NCBI GenBank assembly: GCA_000531095.1
Contig: HG799468.1
Span: 134,036-181,348 of the forward strand
From: Gemmata massiliana
GTDB taxonomy: Bacteria; Planctomycetota; Planctomycetia; Gemmatales; Gemmataceae
Direction: 5' to 3'
DNA length: 47,313 nucleotides
Shown here one piece after another: positions 35,137 through 43,126 of this stretch. The translations under genes were made by a program, and so were the position numbers. How positions within the stretch are numbered: position 1 is the stretch's first letter; each line of letters begins with the position of its first letter. The notes below the pieces were generated by a model, which saw nothing but the letters and a program-made list of their open reading frames with translations, was not told the DNA's origin and did no database searches.

Positions 35137-36342
35137 GTGGCCAAGAAGACCCTGAACGACCTCGGCGACCTGAAGGGCAAGAAGGTTCTCGTGCGCGTGG
35201 ACTTCAACGTCCCGCTCGACAAGAAGACCGGGGCCGTGAAGAACGACCGGCGCATCCGGGCCGCGCTGCCGACCATCAAGCACCTCCTCGACGCCGGCGC
35301 GAGCGTGATCGCGATGAGCCACCTCGGGCGCCCGGAAAAGGCGACGCCCGAAGAGCGCAAGAACCTCACGATGGACAAGGTCGCCGCGAAGTTCGGCGAG
35401 TTGCTCGCCGTACCGGTGACGAAAGCCGCGAGCGACGTCGTCGGCCCGGCGGTCACGGCTGCGGCCGCCGCGCTCAAGCCCGGCGGAGTGCTGCTGCTCG
35501 AAAACCTGCGGTTCGACCCGCGCGAGCAGAAAAACGATCCCGAGTTCGCCGCCGCGCTCGCGGCACTCGGCGACGCCTACGTAAACGACGCCTTCGGCAC
35601 CTGCCAGAACGACAAAGACACGTCGATGGTGGGCCTCCCGGCGAACCTGAAGGCCGCGGGCAAGCCGCGCGCGATCGGGCTGCTCGTCGCGAAGGAACTC
35701 GAGATCATCGACGGCCTGATGACCGAACCGAAGCGCCCGGTGCTCGGGATCATGGGCGGGGCGAAAGTCTCCGACAAGATCGCCTTCATCAACACGCTCC
35801 TGGCGAAAGTCGATCACCTGCTCATCGGCGGGAAGATGACGTACACGTTCCTCAAGGCCCAGGGCGTGGACGTCGGCGCGACCCGCGTGGGCGATGAAGA
35901 AATCGAGGCGGCCAAGCCGCTGCTCGCGCACGTCGGCAAGAAGATCACGCTCCCGGTCGACTACGTCGCCGCGAAGAGCGATGATCTGCTCCAGACGCAA
36001 GTGTGCGAAGGACCGATCCCCGCGGGCTTCGAGGGCGTGGACATCGGCCCCAAGACGATCGAGCACTACAAAGCGCAAATTAAGGACTCGGCCACGATCA
36101 TCTGGAACGGCCCGTTGGGGTGGTTCGAGCAGACCGCGTTCGCACGCGGCACGCAATACATCGCCGAGGCGATGGCCGCGAGCGCGGGCGTGACCGTGGT
36201 AGGTGGGGGCGAAACGGCCGAGGCTGCCGAGCAGTTCGGGTTCGCTGAGAAGATGACCCACGTCTCGACCGGCGGCGGCGCCTTCCTCGCCTACGTTGAA
36301 GGTAAGAAGTTCCAGAGTCTGGCGCAAATCGACGATAAGTAA
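35137..36342 (+). CDS. pgk: phosphoglycerate kinase
   Basis: Makes 3-phosphoglycerate and ATP from 1,3-bisphosphoglycerate. The 401-residue product is the normal length. Motifs: 'VLVRVDFNVPLDKKTG', 'MSHLGRPEKATPE', 'LLENLRFDPREQKND', 'GIMGGAKVSDKIAFI', 'TLPVDYVAAKS' and the C-terminal nucleotide loop 'VSTGGGAFLAYVEGK'. The start is a GTG at 35137, with TGAGG ~9 nt before; no ATG fits. Downstream, a 91-nt imperfect palindrome separates it from accD. Confidence 0.96.
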   Translation: MAKKTLNDLGDLKGKKVLVRVDFNVPLDKKTGAVKNDRRIRAALPTIKHLLDAGASVIAMSHLGRPEKATPEERKNLTMDKVAAKFGELLAVPVTKAASDVVGPAVTAAAAALKPGGVLLLENLRFDPREQKNDPEFAAALAALGDAYVNDAFGTCQNDKDTSMVGLPANLKAAGKPRAIGLLVAKELEIIDGLMTEPKRPVLGIMGGAKVSDKIAFINTLLAKVDHLLIGGKMTYTFLKAQGVDVGATRVGDEEIEAAKPLLAHVGKKITLPVDYVAAKSDDLLQTQVCEGPIPAGFEGVDIGPKTIEHYKAQIKDSATIIWNGPLGWFEQTAFARGTQYIAEAMAASAGVTVVGGGETAEAAEQFGFAEKMTHVSTGGGAFLAYVEGKKFQSLAQIDDK

Positions 36343-36354
36343 GGAAAGCGGAGC

Positions 36355-36445
36355 GGAGGCTTTGATAAGATTCACAAGATCAACAAGATAGAGAATCCGG
36401 CCGGACCTCAATCTCGTTAATCCTGGTAATCCTGTTAAAACCTCC
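36355..36445. repeat. imperfect palindrome between pgk and accD
   Basis: Arms 36355-36389 and 36411-36445 (35 bases each) pair with nine mismatches and carry short 'AAGATTCACAAGATCAACAA' type repeats, i.e. direct subrepeats of ~9 nt inside each arm. It begins 13 nt after the pgk stop. It lies in a 197-nt gap that has no other feature. Confidence 0.75.
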
Positions 36446-36539
36446 GGGGCTTCGCGCCAGTCGGTCTCCTTCGGACTTGCATTGGTGCCACCTTCGGGTT
36501 CAAAATACGTCACCGCTGGGGGAATGTGGAGTGGAGCGC

Positions 36540-37358
36540 ATGGCGACGGAGCGGCCGAAGCGGGGCGTACCGGAAGGCCTGTGGATCCGGTGTACGAACT
36601 GCAAAACCACGGTGTACAAGAAGGAAGTCGTGGCCCGGCACCACGTGTGCCCGGACTGCGACCATCACTTCACCATGCCCGCGAAGGACCGCGTCGCGCA
36701 ACTGCTCGACGAGGGCACCTTCGAGGAGTGGGACACGGACCTGCGCCCGTGCGACCCGCTCAACTTCGTGGACCGCATCCCGTACCACGAGCGCCTCGTC
36801 GACGAACAGAAGAAAACCGGCATGCCCGACGCGGCCGTGACCGGTAAGGGCTTCATCCGCGGGCGCCCGGTCGTTCTCGGGATCACAGACTTCGCGTTCA
36901 TGGCCGGGAGCATGGGCAGCGTGGTCGGCGAGAAGCTGACCCGCGCCGCCGAGCGCGCGACGGAACTCAAGCTACCACTGATCTTTGTGAGCGGCTCCGG
37001 CGGCGGCGCCCGGATGCAAGAGGGGATCGTGTCCCTTATGCAGATGGCAAAGATCTCCGCGGCGCTCGGCCGGTACGACTCCGCCGGCGGGCTTTACGTC
37101 TGCATCCTGACGAACCCGACGATGGGCGGCGTCGCCGCGAGTTGGGCGTTCCAGGGCGACATCACGCTCGCCGAACCGGGCGCACTGGTCGGGTTCGCCG
37201 GGCGCCGGGTCATCTCGAACACGGTTCGGGTCGAACTGCCGGAGAACTTCCAGACGAGCGAGTTCCTCCTGAAGCACGGGTTCGTAGACCGAATCGTTCA
37301 CCGCAAGGATCTGCGCACCGAGGTCGCCCGCATTGTAGACTACTGCCAGATCAGGTAG
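36540..37358 (+). CDS. accD: acetyl-CoA carboxylase carboxyltransferase subunit beta
   Basis: Beta subunit of the carboxyltransferase that forms malonyl-CoA from carboxybiotin and acetyl-CoA, first step of fatty-acid synthesis. The 272-residue product has the N-terminal zinc ribbon (C-x2-C in 'CTNCKTT', C-x2-C in 'CPDCDHHF') and the crotonase-type core with '[12 protein letters not shown]' (oxyanion Gly-Gly) and '[15 protein letters not shown]'. I start at the ATG at 36540 ('[13 protein letters not shown]'); a GTG-type extension to 36477 adds unrelated residues. accA is not in the window. A kinase gene follows 108 nt downstream. Confidence 0.95.
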   Translation: MATERPKRGVPEGLWIRCTNCKTTVYKKEVVARHHVCPDCDHHFTMPAKDRVAQLLDEGTFEEWDTDLRPCDPLNFVDRIPYHERLVDEQKKTGMPDAAVTGKGFIRGRPVVLGITDFAFMAGSMGSVVGEKLTRAAERATELKLPLIFVSGSGGGARMQEGIVSLMQMAKISAALGRYDSAGGLYVCILTNPTMGGVAASWAFQGDITLAEPGALVGFAGRRVISNTVRVELPENFQTSEFLLKHGFVDRIVHRKDLRTEVARIVDYCQIR

Positions 37359-37466
37359 CGCGGGTGCAGAGTTCCGGGCGCGGAGTTACAATTAAATACG
37401 TCCGCCGGACGGTTTTCCGGTACTTCGCCCGCGCTCTGCGTTCCGTGCCGCCTCCGGGGGTTCGTC

Positions 37467-38363
37467 GTGGGTCTGCTCGACTTCCTGTTCGGCAAAAGCA
37501 AAAGCGGTGGCAGCCCCAAAAAAGGGCTGAAGAAGGCCAACGTCGCGAAGCGGTTCGATCTCGTCGGGCGCACCGGACAGGGGAGTATGTCCAAGGTGTT
37601 CCGCGCCTACGACCGCGAACTCGGGCGCAACGTCTGTCTCAAACTCCTCGATAAAGTCAAAACCAAGAAGTTCGAGGAGCGGTTCGTCGGGCTGAAGAAG
37701 CCGAGTGAGGGCGAAATCTGTGAGGCCCTCAAGCACGATAACATCGTGCGCACCTACGAGTTCGGACTTACCACCGACGGCGAACCGTACCTGGTGATGG
37801 AGTGGGTCGAGGGGTTGGGGTTGAACTACCTCATCGAGACCCGCGCCCCGCAACTGGCCGGCAACCGCATCAACTTTCTGAGCCAGCTCTGCAACGCCCT
37901 CCAGTACATGCACGACAGCAAGTGGCTCCACCGCGACCTGTGCCCGCGCAACGTGATGGTGGACAAAGAGGGCACGCTGAAGCTCATCGACTTCGGCCTC
38001 ACCGTCCCGTACACGCCGGCATTCTGCGTGAGCGGGAACCGCACAGGCACACCGGACATCCTCGCGCCGGAGATCATCAAGCGCAAGGCCACCGACCACC
38101 GCGTGGACCTATTCGCTTTGGGCGTAACGGCTTACGAAGTCTTCACCGGCCAGTTGCCTTGGGAGCGGTCGCCGTCGAGTGAGGAAACGTTCCGGCGCCG
38201 GCTCAACACCGCCCCTCGCGAGGCCAAGGATCTGAACCCACAGGTCGACGAGCGACTCTCGTCGATCCTCCTGAAGTCCATCTCACGCGAGCCAGCCGAC
38301 CGATACCCCAGCGCCAACGCCTTCAAGGACGCGCTCGCGCGACTGGAGAAGCAGGACTACTAA
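37467..38363 (+). CDS. Hanks-type Ser/Thr protein kinase, stand-alone domain
   Basis: A 298-residue protein that is almost only a kinase domain. Seen: glycine loop 'GRTGQGSMSKVF'; catalytic Lys in 'RNVCLKLLDK'; alpha-C Glu in 'GEICEALKHDNIV'; catalytic loop 'HRDLCPRNVMV'; 'LIDFGLT'; and 'APEIIKRKATDHRVDLFALG'. The usual Lys of the loop (HRDLKPxN) is Cys here, which I have seen in other planctomycete kinases; activity may still be normal as Asp and Asn remain. No membrane helix or sensor domain, so it acts in the cytoplasm. The N-terminal ~30 residues are Lys/Ser-rich. The start is the GTG at 37467. Target unknown; its position after accD may be incidental. Confidence 0.9.
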   Translation: MGLLDFLFGKSKSGGSPKKGLKKANVAKRFDLVGRTGQGSMSKVFRAYDRELGRNVCLKLLDKVKTKKFEERFVGLKKPSEGEICEALKHDNIVRTYEFGLTTDGEPYLVMEWVEGLGLNYLIETRAPQLAGNRINFLSQLCNALQYMHDSKWLHRDLCPRNVMVDKEGTLKLIDFGLTVPYTPAFCVSGNRTGTPDILAPEIIKRKATDHRVDLFALGVTAYEVFTGQLPWERSPSSEETFRRRLNTAPREAKDLNPQVDERLSSILLKSISREPADRYPSANAFKDALARLEKQDY

Positions 38364-38871
38364 AGCAGGCTCAGGCTTCGGGATTATCGTAAGCGGCTGA
38401 CGCCCCGCGACCGCAAGGAGCGGTCCGTCGGCCGGTCAAGGCATCCGCCCCACAGTCACATTTGTTAACATTCCGGACCCGAAACGCCCCTTCGCGTAGC
38501 AAAATTCACCATAAAATCGGAAACAGCAACGACTTGACTTATTCACACGATTACTCCATTTCGCACCCTTCCGCCAGCTAACAAACGCTAACATTCTGCG
38601 ACCCACGGCCGTATTCCGTTCGTGGATACCCTCCTCCTCATCAGGAGAAGATCGCGTGCGGCCGAGTATTGGCACCCCATTATACGCACACCAAGTGAAC
38701 AAAAGAACAAAATCAAGCAGATTCGGAACTCATGTCGGCGCGCGATCAACCGGAGTGAAGCAAGCACTCGTCCGAAGCAAGCACCCGTATTTTGCATTTT
38801 CCGCGTATGAGGTCGGCGAGTTTTTGGCTCAGTATGGTGACGGGTTCAGGTTACTCGATCCGAGCGTCCCA
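38364..38871. other. non-coding gap between kinase and ECF sigma genes
   Basis: About 510 bases. A short stem (GACCGC...GCGGTC, ~38408-38425) near its start could terminate the kinase transcript. The rest is AT-richer and probably holds the promoter of the next gene. The open frame running into the sigma gene from 38656 lacks coding composition before residue ~70 and is not included. Confidence 0.5.
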
Positions 38872-40236
38872 ATGCCCCCGCGCTTCCTTCGGCTCCTCAG
38901 TGCCGCGGCTCCTTCCGGAGACGTTACCTCCGATGCGGAGTTGCTGCGCAAGTACGTCGCGAGTGGCGACGCGGATGCGTTCGAGTTACTGGTTCGACGC
39001 CACGCCGATACGGTGTGGAATGCGTGTTTGCGCGTGTTGGGGAACGAGGCGGACGCGGCCGATGCGTTCCAGGCTACGTTCCTGATACTCACGCGGCGTG
39101 CGGCAACGGTGCGCGGAACGTGTGCGGGCGGGTGGCTGCACCGCGTCGCTGCAAATACGGCTCGGCGGTTACGAACCCGGCGCCGACCGACAGTAGAAGC
39201 CAACTTCGATGAAACGATCGCTCCCGGCCCCGTGCTCGGCGAGCGCCTGGAGCGAGATGAGTTCGCAGCGGCCGTCCACGAGGAACTCGCTCAGTTCCCG
39301 GAGCGCTACCGGCTACCCGTGGTTCTGTGCGATCTCGAAGGTCACACGCACTCCGAGGCCGCGAAAGTATTGGGCTGGCCCGTCGGGAGCGTGTCGGGAC
39401 GGCTCAGTCGCGCGCATGCCATGCTTCGTGCCCGACTCGCGCGACGCGGATTCGTCGCTCCCGTGCTTTTTGTGGCGTGCGCCGTTCCGTCGCGAATCGT
39501 TCAAGCCGCAATCGGGATCGGGACCGGCGCGATCGCCGCACCCACGCTCGTTTCTCACCTCACCGAAGGAGTGCTCCTGAGTATGCACGCCGCAAAAATG
39601 AAAGTTGCGACCCTTCTCGCAGTTGGATTCCTCGGAGCCGTCGGTCTCGGAGTCGTGTTTGCTGCCGAGCGCCCGAACGCGCCGGCCGTCGCTGTTGCAC
39701 CGGAGCAGGACGACGATAAACCCGAACCCGATCCAAAGACAACTCGCGATCCGAAATGGGTCGAAGGTTCCACTCCCAGTGCGTATCCGGGGATTCCGGC
39801 AATCACCAGTCAGTTCCTCACGGACTTCGAGCAGAAACATGTCGAACCGATTTTTGTCGGTGACACCCCACTGCGAAAACTACTCAAAATGAAGTCAAAG
39901 AGAACATTACAAAAACTAACGGACGCCACGAACTATGTCGAAAACACAAAATCGCCAGATATAAGAACGAATCCAAATGCATTTTTTGGCTTTCGCGAGA
40001 ATCTGTCTCGAAATTGCGGCGCCCTGTCGCGTTTAATGACAGAGGCTCAAGCGATTGCCTTTGAAATTTACCCCACGGCCGAATTGCGGCGCCCGTGGCT
40101 CGTTTTGAAAGTGGCTGTTAGAAAGCGGGTCGAATTGCTACACATAGAAAACCCTTCCATCTTCGTCGCTGACGAAGGACGATCCGCCCGCATCGACACC
40201 GAAATCGAACTTGCCCGACACGATCAAAAGAAGTGA
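38872..40236 (+). CDS. ECF sigma factor fused to a membrane-anchored C-terminal tail
   Basis: A 454-residue protein. Residues ~18-105 are sigma region 2 ('AFELLVRRHADTVWNACLRV', 'DAADAFQATFLILTRRA'). Region 4 follows ('FPERYRLPVVLCDLEGHTHS', 'EAAKVLGWPVGSVSGRL') to ~190. Next come hydrophobic stretches and a helix ('VATLLAVGFLGAVGLGVVFA', ~245-264), then a Pro/Asp-rich linker and a ~130-residue C-terminal part of unknown fold. Planctomycetes have many such ECF fusions, thought to be tethered and self-regulated. I start at the ATG at 38872; upstream in-frame residues look non-coding. The part from ~39885 to 40060 is distinctly A-rich compared with the rest, so the tail may have been acquired separately. 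The final bases lie 24 nt from the convergent rsmE end. Confidence 0.85.
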   Translation: MPPRFLRLLSAAAPSGDVTSDAELLRKYVASGDADAFELLVRRHADTVWNACLRVLGNEADAADAFQATFLILTRRAATVRGTCAGGWLHRVAANTARRLRTRRRPTVEANFDETIAPGPVLGERLERDEFAAAVHEELAQFPERYRLPVVLCDLEGHTHSEAAKVLGWPVGSVSGRLSRAHAMLRARLARRGFVAPVLFVACAVPSRIVQAAIGIGTGAIAAPTLVSHLTEGVLLSMHAAKMKVATLLAVGFLGAVGLGVVFAAERPNAPAVAVAPEQDDDKPEPDPKTTRDPKWVEGSTPSAYPGIPAITSQFLTDFEQKHVEPIFVGDTPLRKLLKMKSKRTLQKLTDATNYVENTKSPDIRTNPNAFFGFRENLSRNCGALSRLMTEAQAIAFEIYPTAELRRPWLVLKVAVRKRVELLHIENPSIFVADEGRSARIDTEIELARHDQKK

Positions 40237-40260
40237 GATCACTGAGCAAACGCCGCCGAC

Positions 40261-40956
40261 TCACACAGGCCGTTCGCCAAGAAGGGTGGCGGCCGCAATT
40301 GCGGCCGTTTCTACGCGCAGAATCCGCGTGCCCAAGCTCAACACCAGCCAACCGTTCTCACGAGCGCGGTCCACTTCGGCTGGCGTGAATCCCCCCTCCG
40401 GGCCGACCGCAATCGTTCCGCCACGCGAACCCACGTGTACGAGGCCGGGGCCTGTGTGGAGCACTACCCGCGGACCGGGGAGGTCCGTGCGGGCAACGAA
40501 GTCGTCCCACTTTTGCGGCGGGTCGATGAGCATGAGCCGATTGCGCCCGCACTGTTTACTCGCTTCGACCACCGCGCGCTCGAACTTCTCCACGACCGAC
40601 GCCTTCGGTTGAACGACGGCGCGGGTAGTCAGGAGCGGAACGAATCGCGTGGCACCGAGTTCCGTCAATTTCTCGATCAGGAAATCAGCGCGATCACTCT
40701 TGGGTAGCGCGGACGCGACCACGAGCGGGAAGCCGAGTTCACGGTCCGCAACGACCGGCGCAAGAACCGAAAGGACGACCGTTTTCTTTCCAGCGCTAAG
40801 AACCTGCGCGGGGTACTCGTGGCCGTCACCGTTGAACAACACGACCTCATCACCCTCCGCGAACCGGCGGACGGCGGAGAGGTGGTGCGCTTCGGGACCG
40901 GTCAAAACGTATTCGCCCGGTCCCAGTAGATCGGGCGTGAAAAAGCGGTCGGCCAC
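40261..40956 (-). CDS. rsmE: 16S rRNA (uracil(1498)-N(3))-methyltransferase
   Basis: RsmE methylates U1498 of 16S rRNA with S-adenosylmethionine; a SPOUT knotted methyltransferase in the cytoplasm. The 231-residue product starts 'VADRFFTPDLLGPGEYVL', the family's 'RFF' start, from the GTG at 40954-40956. A TTG at 40977 gives seven more residues and is less likely. It has 'ASALPKSDRADFLIEKLTEL', 'VGPEGGFTPAEVDRAR' and 'LSLGTRILRVETAAIAA', the knot with the SAM-binding Gly-rich and 'LRVET' loops. A tiny gene ends 7 nt before this start and probably shares its transcript. Confidence 0.93.
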   Translation of the reverse strand: MADRFFTPDLLGPGEYVLTGPEAHHLSAVRRFAEGDEVVLFNGDGHEYPAQVLSAGKKTVVLSVLAPVVADRELGFPLVVASALPKSDRADFLIEKLTELGATRFVPLLTTRAVVQPKASVVEKFERAVVEASKQCGRNRLMLIDPPQKWDDFVARTDLPGPRVVLHTGPGLVHVGSRGGTIAVGPEGGFTPAEVDRARENGWLVLSLGTRILRVETAAIAAATLLGERPV

Positions 40957-40963
40957 GGGCGAC

Positions 40964-41137
40964 TCAGATCTGCTCAACGTGGAGCGTGACGTGGACGTCC
41001 TCCGTCACGTTTACGAAGTCCTGGTAGGCGTCCTTCGGGTCGCGACCGAGCGCCGGTTGCGGCGGGTCCACCATGATCGGTTCCCAGAACGTTGCGTAGG
41101 ATTCGGCGGCCATCGGTTCACGGTTGTCGAGATTCAC
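40964..41137 (-). CDS. 57-residue hypothetical protein upstream of rsmE
   Basis: A short gene starting at the GTG at 41135-41137 with an excellent ribosome site (GGGAGG, 7 nt away) and ending at the TGA at 40964-40966. The product begins 'VNLDNREPMAAESYATFWEP' and ends 'VNVTEDVHVTLHVEQI'. It has a predicted strand-rich C-terminus and no signal peptide. Codon use (GC-rich third positions) fits the genome. It lies directly upstream of rsmE on the same strand (7-nt gap). No family recognised; the strong ribosome site is the main evidence. Confidence 0.65.
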   Translation of the reverse strand: MNLDNREPMAAESYATFWEPIMVDPPQPALGRDPKDAYQDFVNVTEDVHVTLHVEQI

Positions 41138-41346
41138 GAGCTGCCTCCCAAAGAAGGAGAGTGTGTGCCCGGCTTGACGATTCGGTCAGTAGTAGCGTGC
41201 GAGTGGAACCGAATCGGGAGCGAGTGCAAAACCGAGCGACGGCGAAATGGGGCAATTGGTAGAAACTACCCGATCGCTACACGTCGGTCAAGTACATATC
41301 CCTGTGAACAAGGTCACAATCACAGAGTTCTCGTAGTTGCATAATT
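41138..41346. other. non-coding gap upstream of the 57-residue gene
   Basis: About 210 bases upstream of the small minus-strand gene, presumably its promoter region. The sequence is neutral in composition; no clear hairpin or open frame with start signal was seen. Confidence 0.4.
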
Positions 41347-41418
41347 CCACCCGCTCGTTAACACTCGCGGTTCGCCTGGAGCTTTCTGGGCGAACCGCGA
41401 GTGTTAACGAGCGGGTGG
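41347..41418. repeat. 30-bp palindrome family, copy 2
   Basis: Arms 41347-41376 and 41389-41418 are perfectly complementary over 30 bases with a 12-nt loop. Compared with copy 1 it has one base change in each arm (CGTTAACAC against CGTTGACAC, and the matching change in the other arm), so pairing is kept. It lies between two minus-strand genes. Confidence 0.95.
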
Positions 41419-41497
41419 ACACAACGTTCCTGTAATTCAAAACGCGCGGGGCCAAGTGCGTCCCGCGCGTTAATGTTCAGTAACGGTTGCCGTTTCG

Positions 41498-41695
41498 TTA
41501 CACTTCTTCCGGCGCGCCGGTCCCGCCGAGGCGGTGCCAGCCGTCGCTGCGCCACTCGAACACCACCTCGTCGCGTCCGCGCCAAGCCACGCAGTACGCG
41601 CCAGAAATGTTCGCCACGGACCAACCGAGCCGACGCAGCAGTTCCCAGTTGGGGTTGGTGTGTTCTTTTTGAGCCAGCGGGGATAGTGGTTGCAT
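41498..41695 (-). CDS. 65-residue hypothetical protein
   Basis: A small protein from the ATG at 41693-41695, 'MQPLSPLAQKEHTNPNWELL' and later 'YCVAWRGRDEVVFEWRSDGW'. It is rich in Trp/Arg and probably a small beta domain (~residues 25-55). No signal peptide. The open frame to 41926 is longer but the upstream part has different composition. It is a plausible small gene; I cannot name a family. The frame is bracketed by the palindrome at 41347 and the gap upstream. Confidence 0.55.
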   Translation of the reverse strand: MQPLSPLAQKEHTNPNWELLRRLGWSVANISGAYCVAWRGRDEVVFEWRSDGWHRLGGTGAPEEV

Positions 41696-42020
41696 GGTGT
41701 GGTCTCCGAAATCGGTCCGCGGTGGGCGCGGGCGAACCGAGTTGTTCAAACTTAGAACGAAAACGGACCTCGTCCTTGCGTCACTAAAGGAATGATCCGC
41801 GAGAGCGCCCCAATCCGGCCCGGAATTCGGTATCAGAACCCAAACGTCCTGCCGAGCCGAACGCGACACGAGAATCCCAAACGTCCGCCCCGAGGTACTA
41901 CAGGAGTAACTCGCCGATTCCTTCACACATCGTCCAATATCGGCCGAGTTCGCGAATCGGGTTCAACAGTTCTTTATTGCGGCAACAATGCGGGCGCCCG
42001 GGCGGGGGCGCATCCGGCGG
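41696..42020. other. non-coding gap upstream of the 65-residue gene
   Basis: About 325 bases. It becomes very GC-rich (GGGCGCCCGGGCGGGGGCGC) towards 42010, at the end of the minus-strand lipoprotein gene. No convincing gene or terminator with T run was seen; a + frame from 41792 has no start signal or coding signature. Confidence 0.4.
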
Positions 42021-42875
42021 TTAGCGCAAGAGCGGCGTGTTTGTCAGGATCGGTGCCCCCGTTACACCCATGAGGGCGGCCGGGGCCGGGAGCTGCGGAG
42101 CGGGCACCGCGTTGTTCGGGAAGAACTGCTCTTTCGCGGTGCCACCCGAAACTGGGGGCGCGTCCTTTTCACTCTTCCCGCCGAACAAATCGGTCGGGAA
42201 CGTGGGGAGGGGTTCACCGGCTAGTTCGGTCCTCTGTCGAATAGTACCGCGTGTGAACGGCCCGGCGCCAAAGAACCAGGTGTCTTTTATCTGGCTCGTC
42301 GCTTCCACCGTACCCGATTGCCATACCGCCCGGCCTGTGATTCGGTTGTAGGCGAACACCCCGATCTTCGCGACGCCGCGCTGGTCGTTCTTCTTCGCCA
42401 GCGCGATTTCGGGAATGCTCGTCGGCAGCCCCGGGACGACGGACGGGAGCGACACCGCGGGCGTGCCCACCATCACGCTGTGCCGGTCCGTACCGACCGC
42501 ACCCGCGTGCAGTTCGACCACGAACACCGCCCGCGTGCGCTCTTCCTGGATCAGCGCACCGTGGGCGAGCAGTTGCTGGCGCACGAGGCTGATAACGTAC
42601 CCCTTGTCCACAACGTCCTTTTCGAGCGGGCTGGTGTCGAGGAACACCGGCTGACCGCTGAGCGGCGTGAAGTCGATCTTCGCCACGGCCAAATCCACCG
42701 CCTGCGACACGAGGAGCATCTCGGTCGCGGCGCGGGGGCTGTCGGTCATTTTGGTCGTTCCGCACCCGGCGATTAGCACGATTAACAGGAGCCAGGACGC
42801 GCGCCGAACGGTGATCTGTGGTCGTGTCAAGTAACGGTCCCCGAGGAGCAGCGGGGCCGCACTATAACGCGGCAC
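42021..42875 (-). CDS. lipoprotein of unknown function (DUF6655-like)
   Basis: A ~284-residue lipoprotein. The N-terminus has a hydrophobic helix and lipobox 'LLLIVLIAGCGTTKM' (Cys near residue 38). The body has 'VDLAVAKIDFTPLSGQPVFL', 'DKGYVISLVRQQLLAHGALI', and a C-terminal Pro/Lys-rich part. I recall planctomycete lipoproteins (DUF6655) with this order, but not with certainty. The start is the GTG at 42873-42875; it may instead begin at a TTG (42831, L-T-R-P) nearer the hydrophobic stretch. Function unknown. A palindrome copy lies just beyond its start region at 42903. Confidence 0.78.
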   Translation of the reverse strand: MPRYSAAPLLLGDRYLTRPQITVRRASWLLLIVLIAGCGTTKMTDSPRAATEMLLVSQAVDLAVAKIDFTPLSGQPVFLDTSPLEKDVVDKGYVISLVRQQLLAHGALIQEERTRAVFVVELHAGAVGTDRHSVMVGTPAVSLPSVVPGLPTSIPEIALAKKNDQRGVAKIGVFAYNRITGRAVWQSGTVEATSQIKDTWFFGAGPFTRGTIRQRTELAGEPLPTFPTDLFGGKSEKDAPPVSGGTAKEQFFPNNAVPAPQLPAPAALMGVTGAPILTNTPLLR

Positions 42876-42902
42876 TCGGACGGTTCAAGACCACCAGATC
42901 AA

Positions 42903-42970
42903 CACCCGCTCGTTGACACTCGCGGTTCGCCTGAGTCTCTGGGCGAACCGCGAGTGTCAACGAGCGGGTG
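42903..42970. repeat. 30-bp palindrome family, copy 3
   Basis: Arms 42903-42931 and 42942-42970 (29 bases) pair perfectly with a 10-nt loop; identical to copy 1 in the arms except for the outermost base pair. It sits between the divergent lipoprotein gene and the oxidoreductase gene, so it is probably outside both mRNAs or at their 5' edge. Confidence 0.95.
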
Positions 42971-43126
42971 GAGTTACGCACCTACGAGAATTCAACGACT
43001 CTGGGGAACTTCTCACCTACGAAAGCTCAGAGAACCCTGAGTGTCGGTTGCTTTCTCTGGGACCACGTCCGCGCGCCGTGTAAACTGTCGGAGCCTGCCA
43101 TTTCCTCACTCCAACGAGAGCTGCCA

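Noticed and set aside
35089..36513. 474-residue minus-strand open frame
   Set aside because: Antisense shadow of pgk; the pgk motifs are complete on the + strand.
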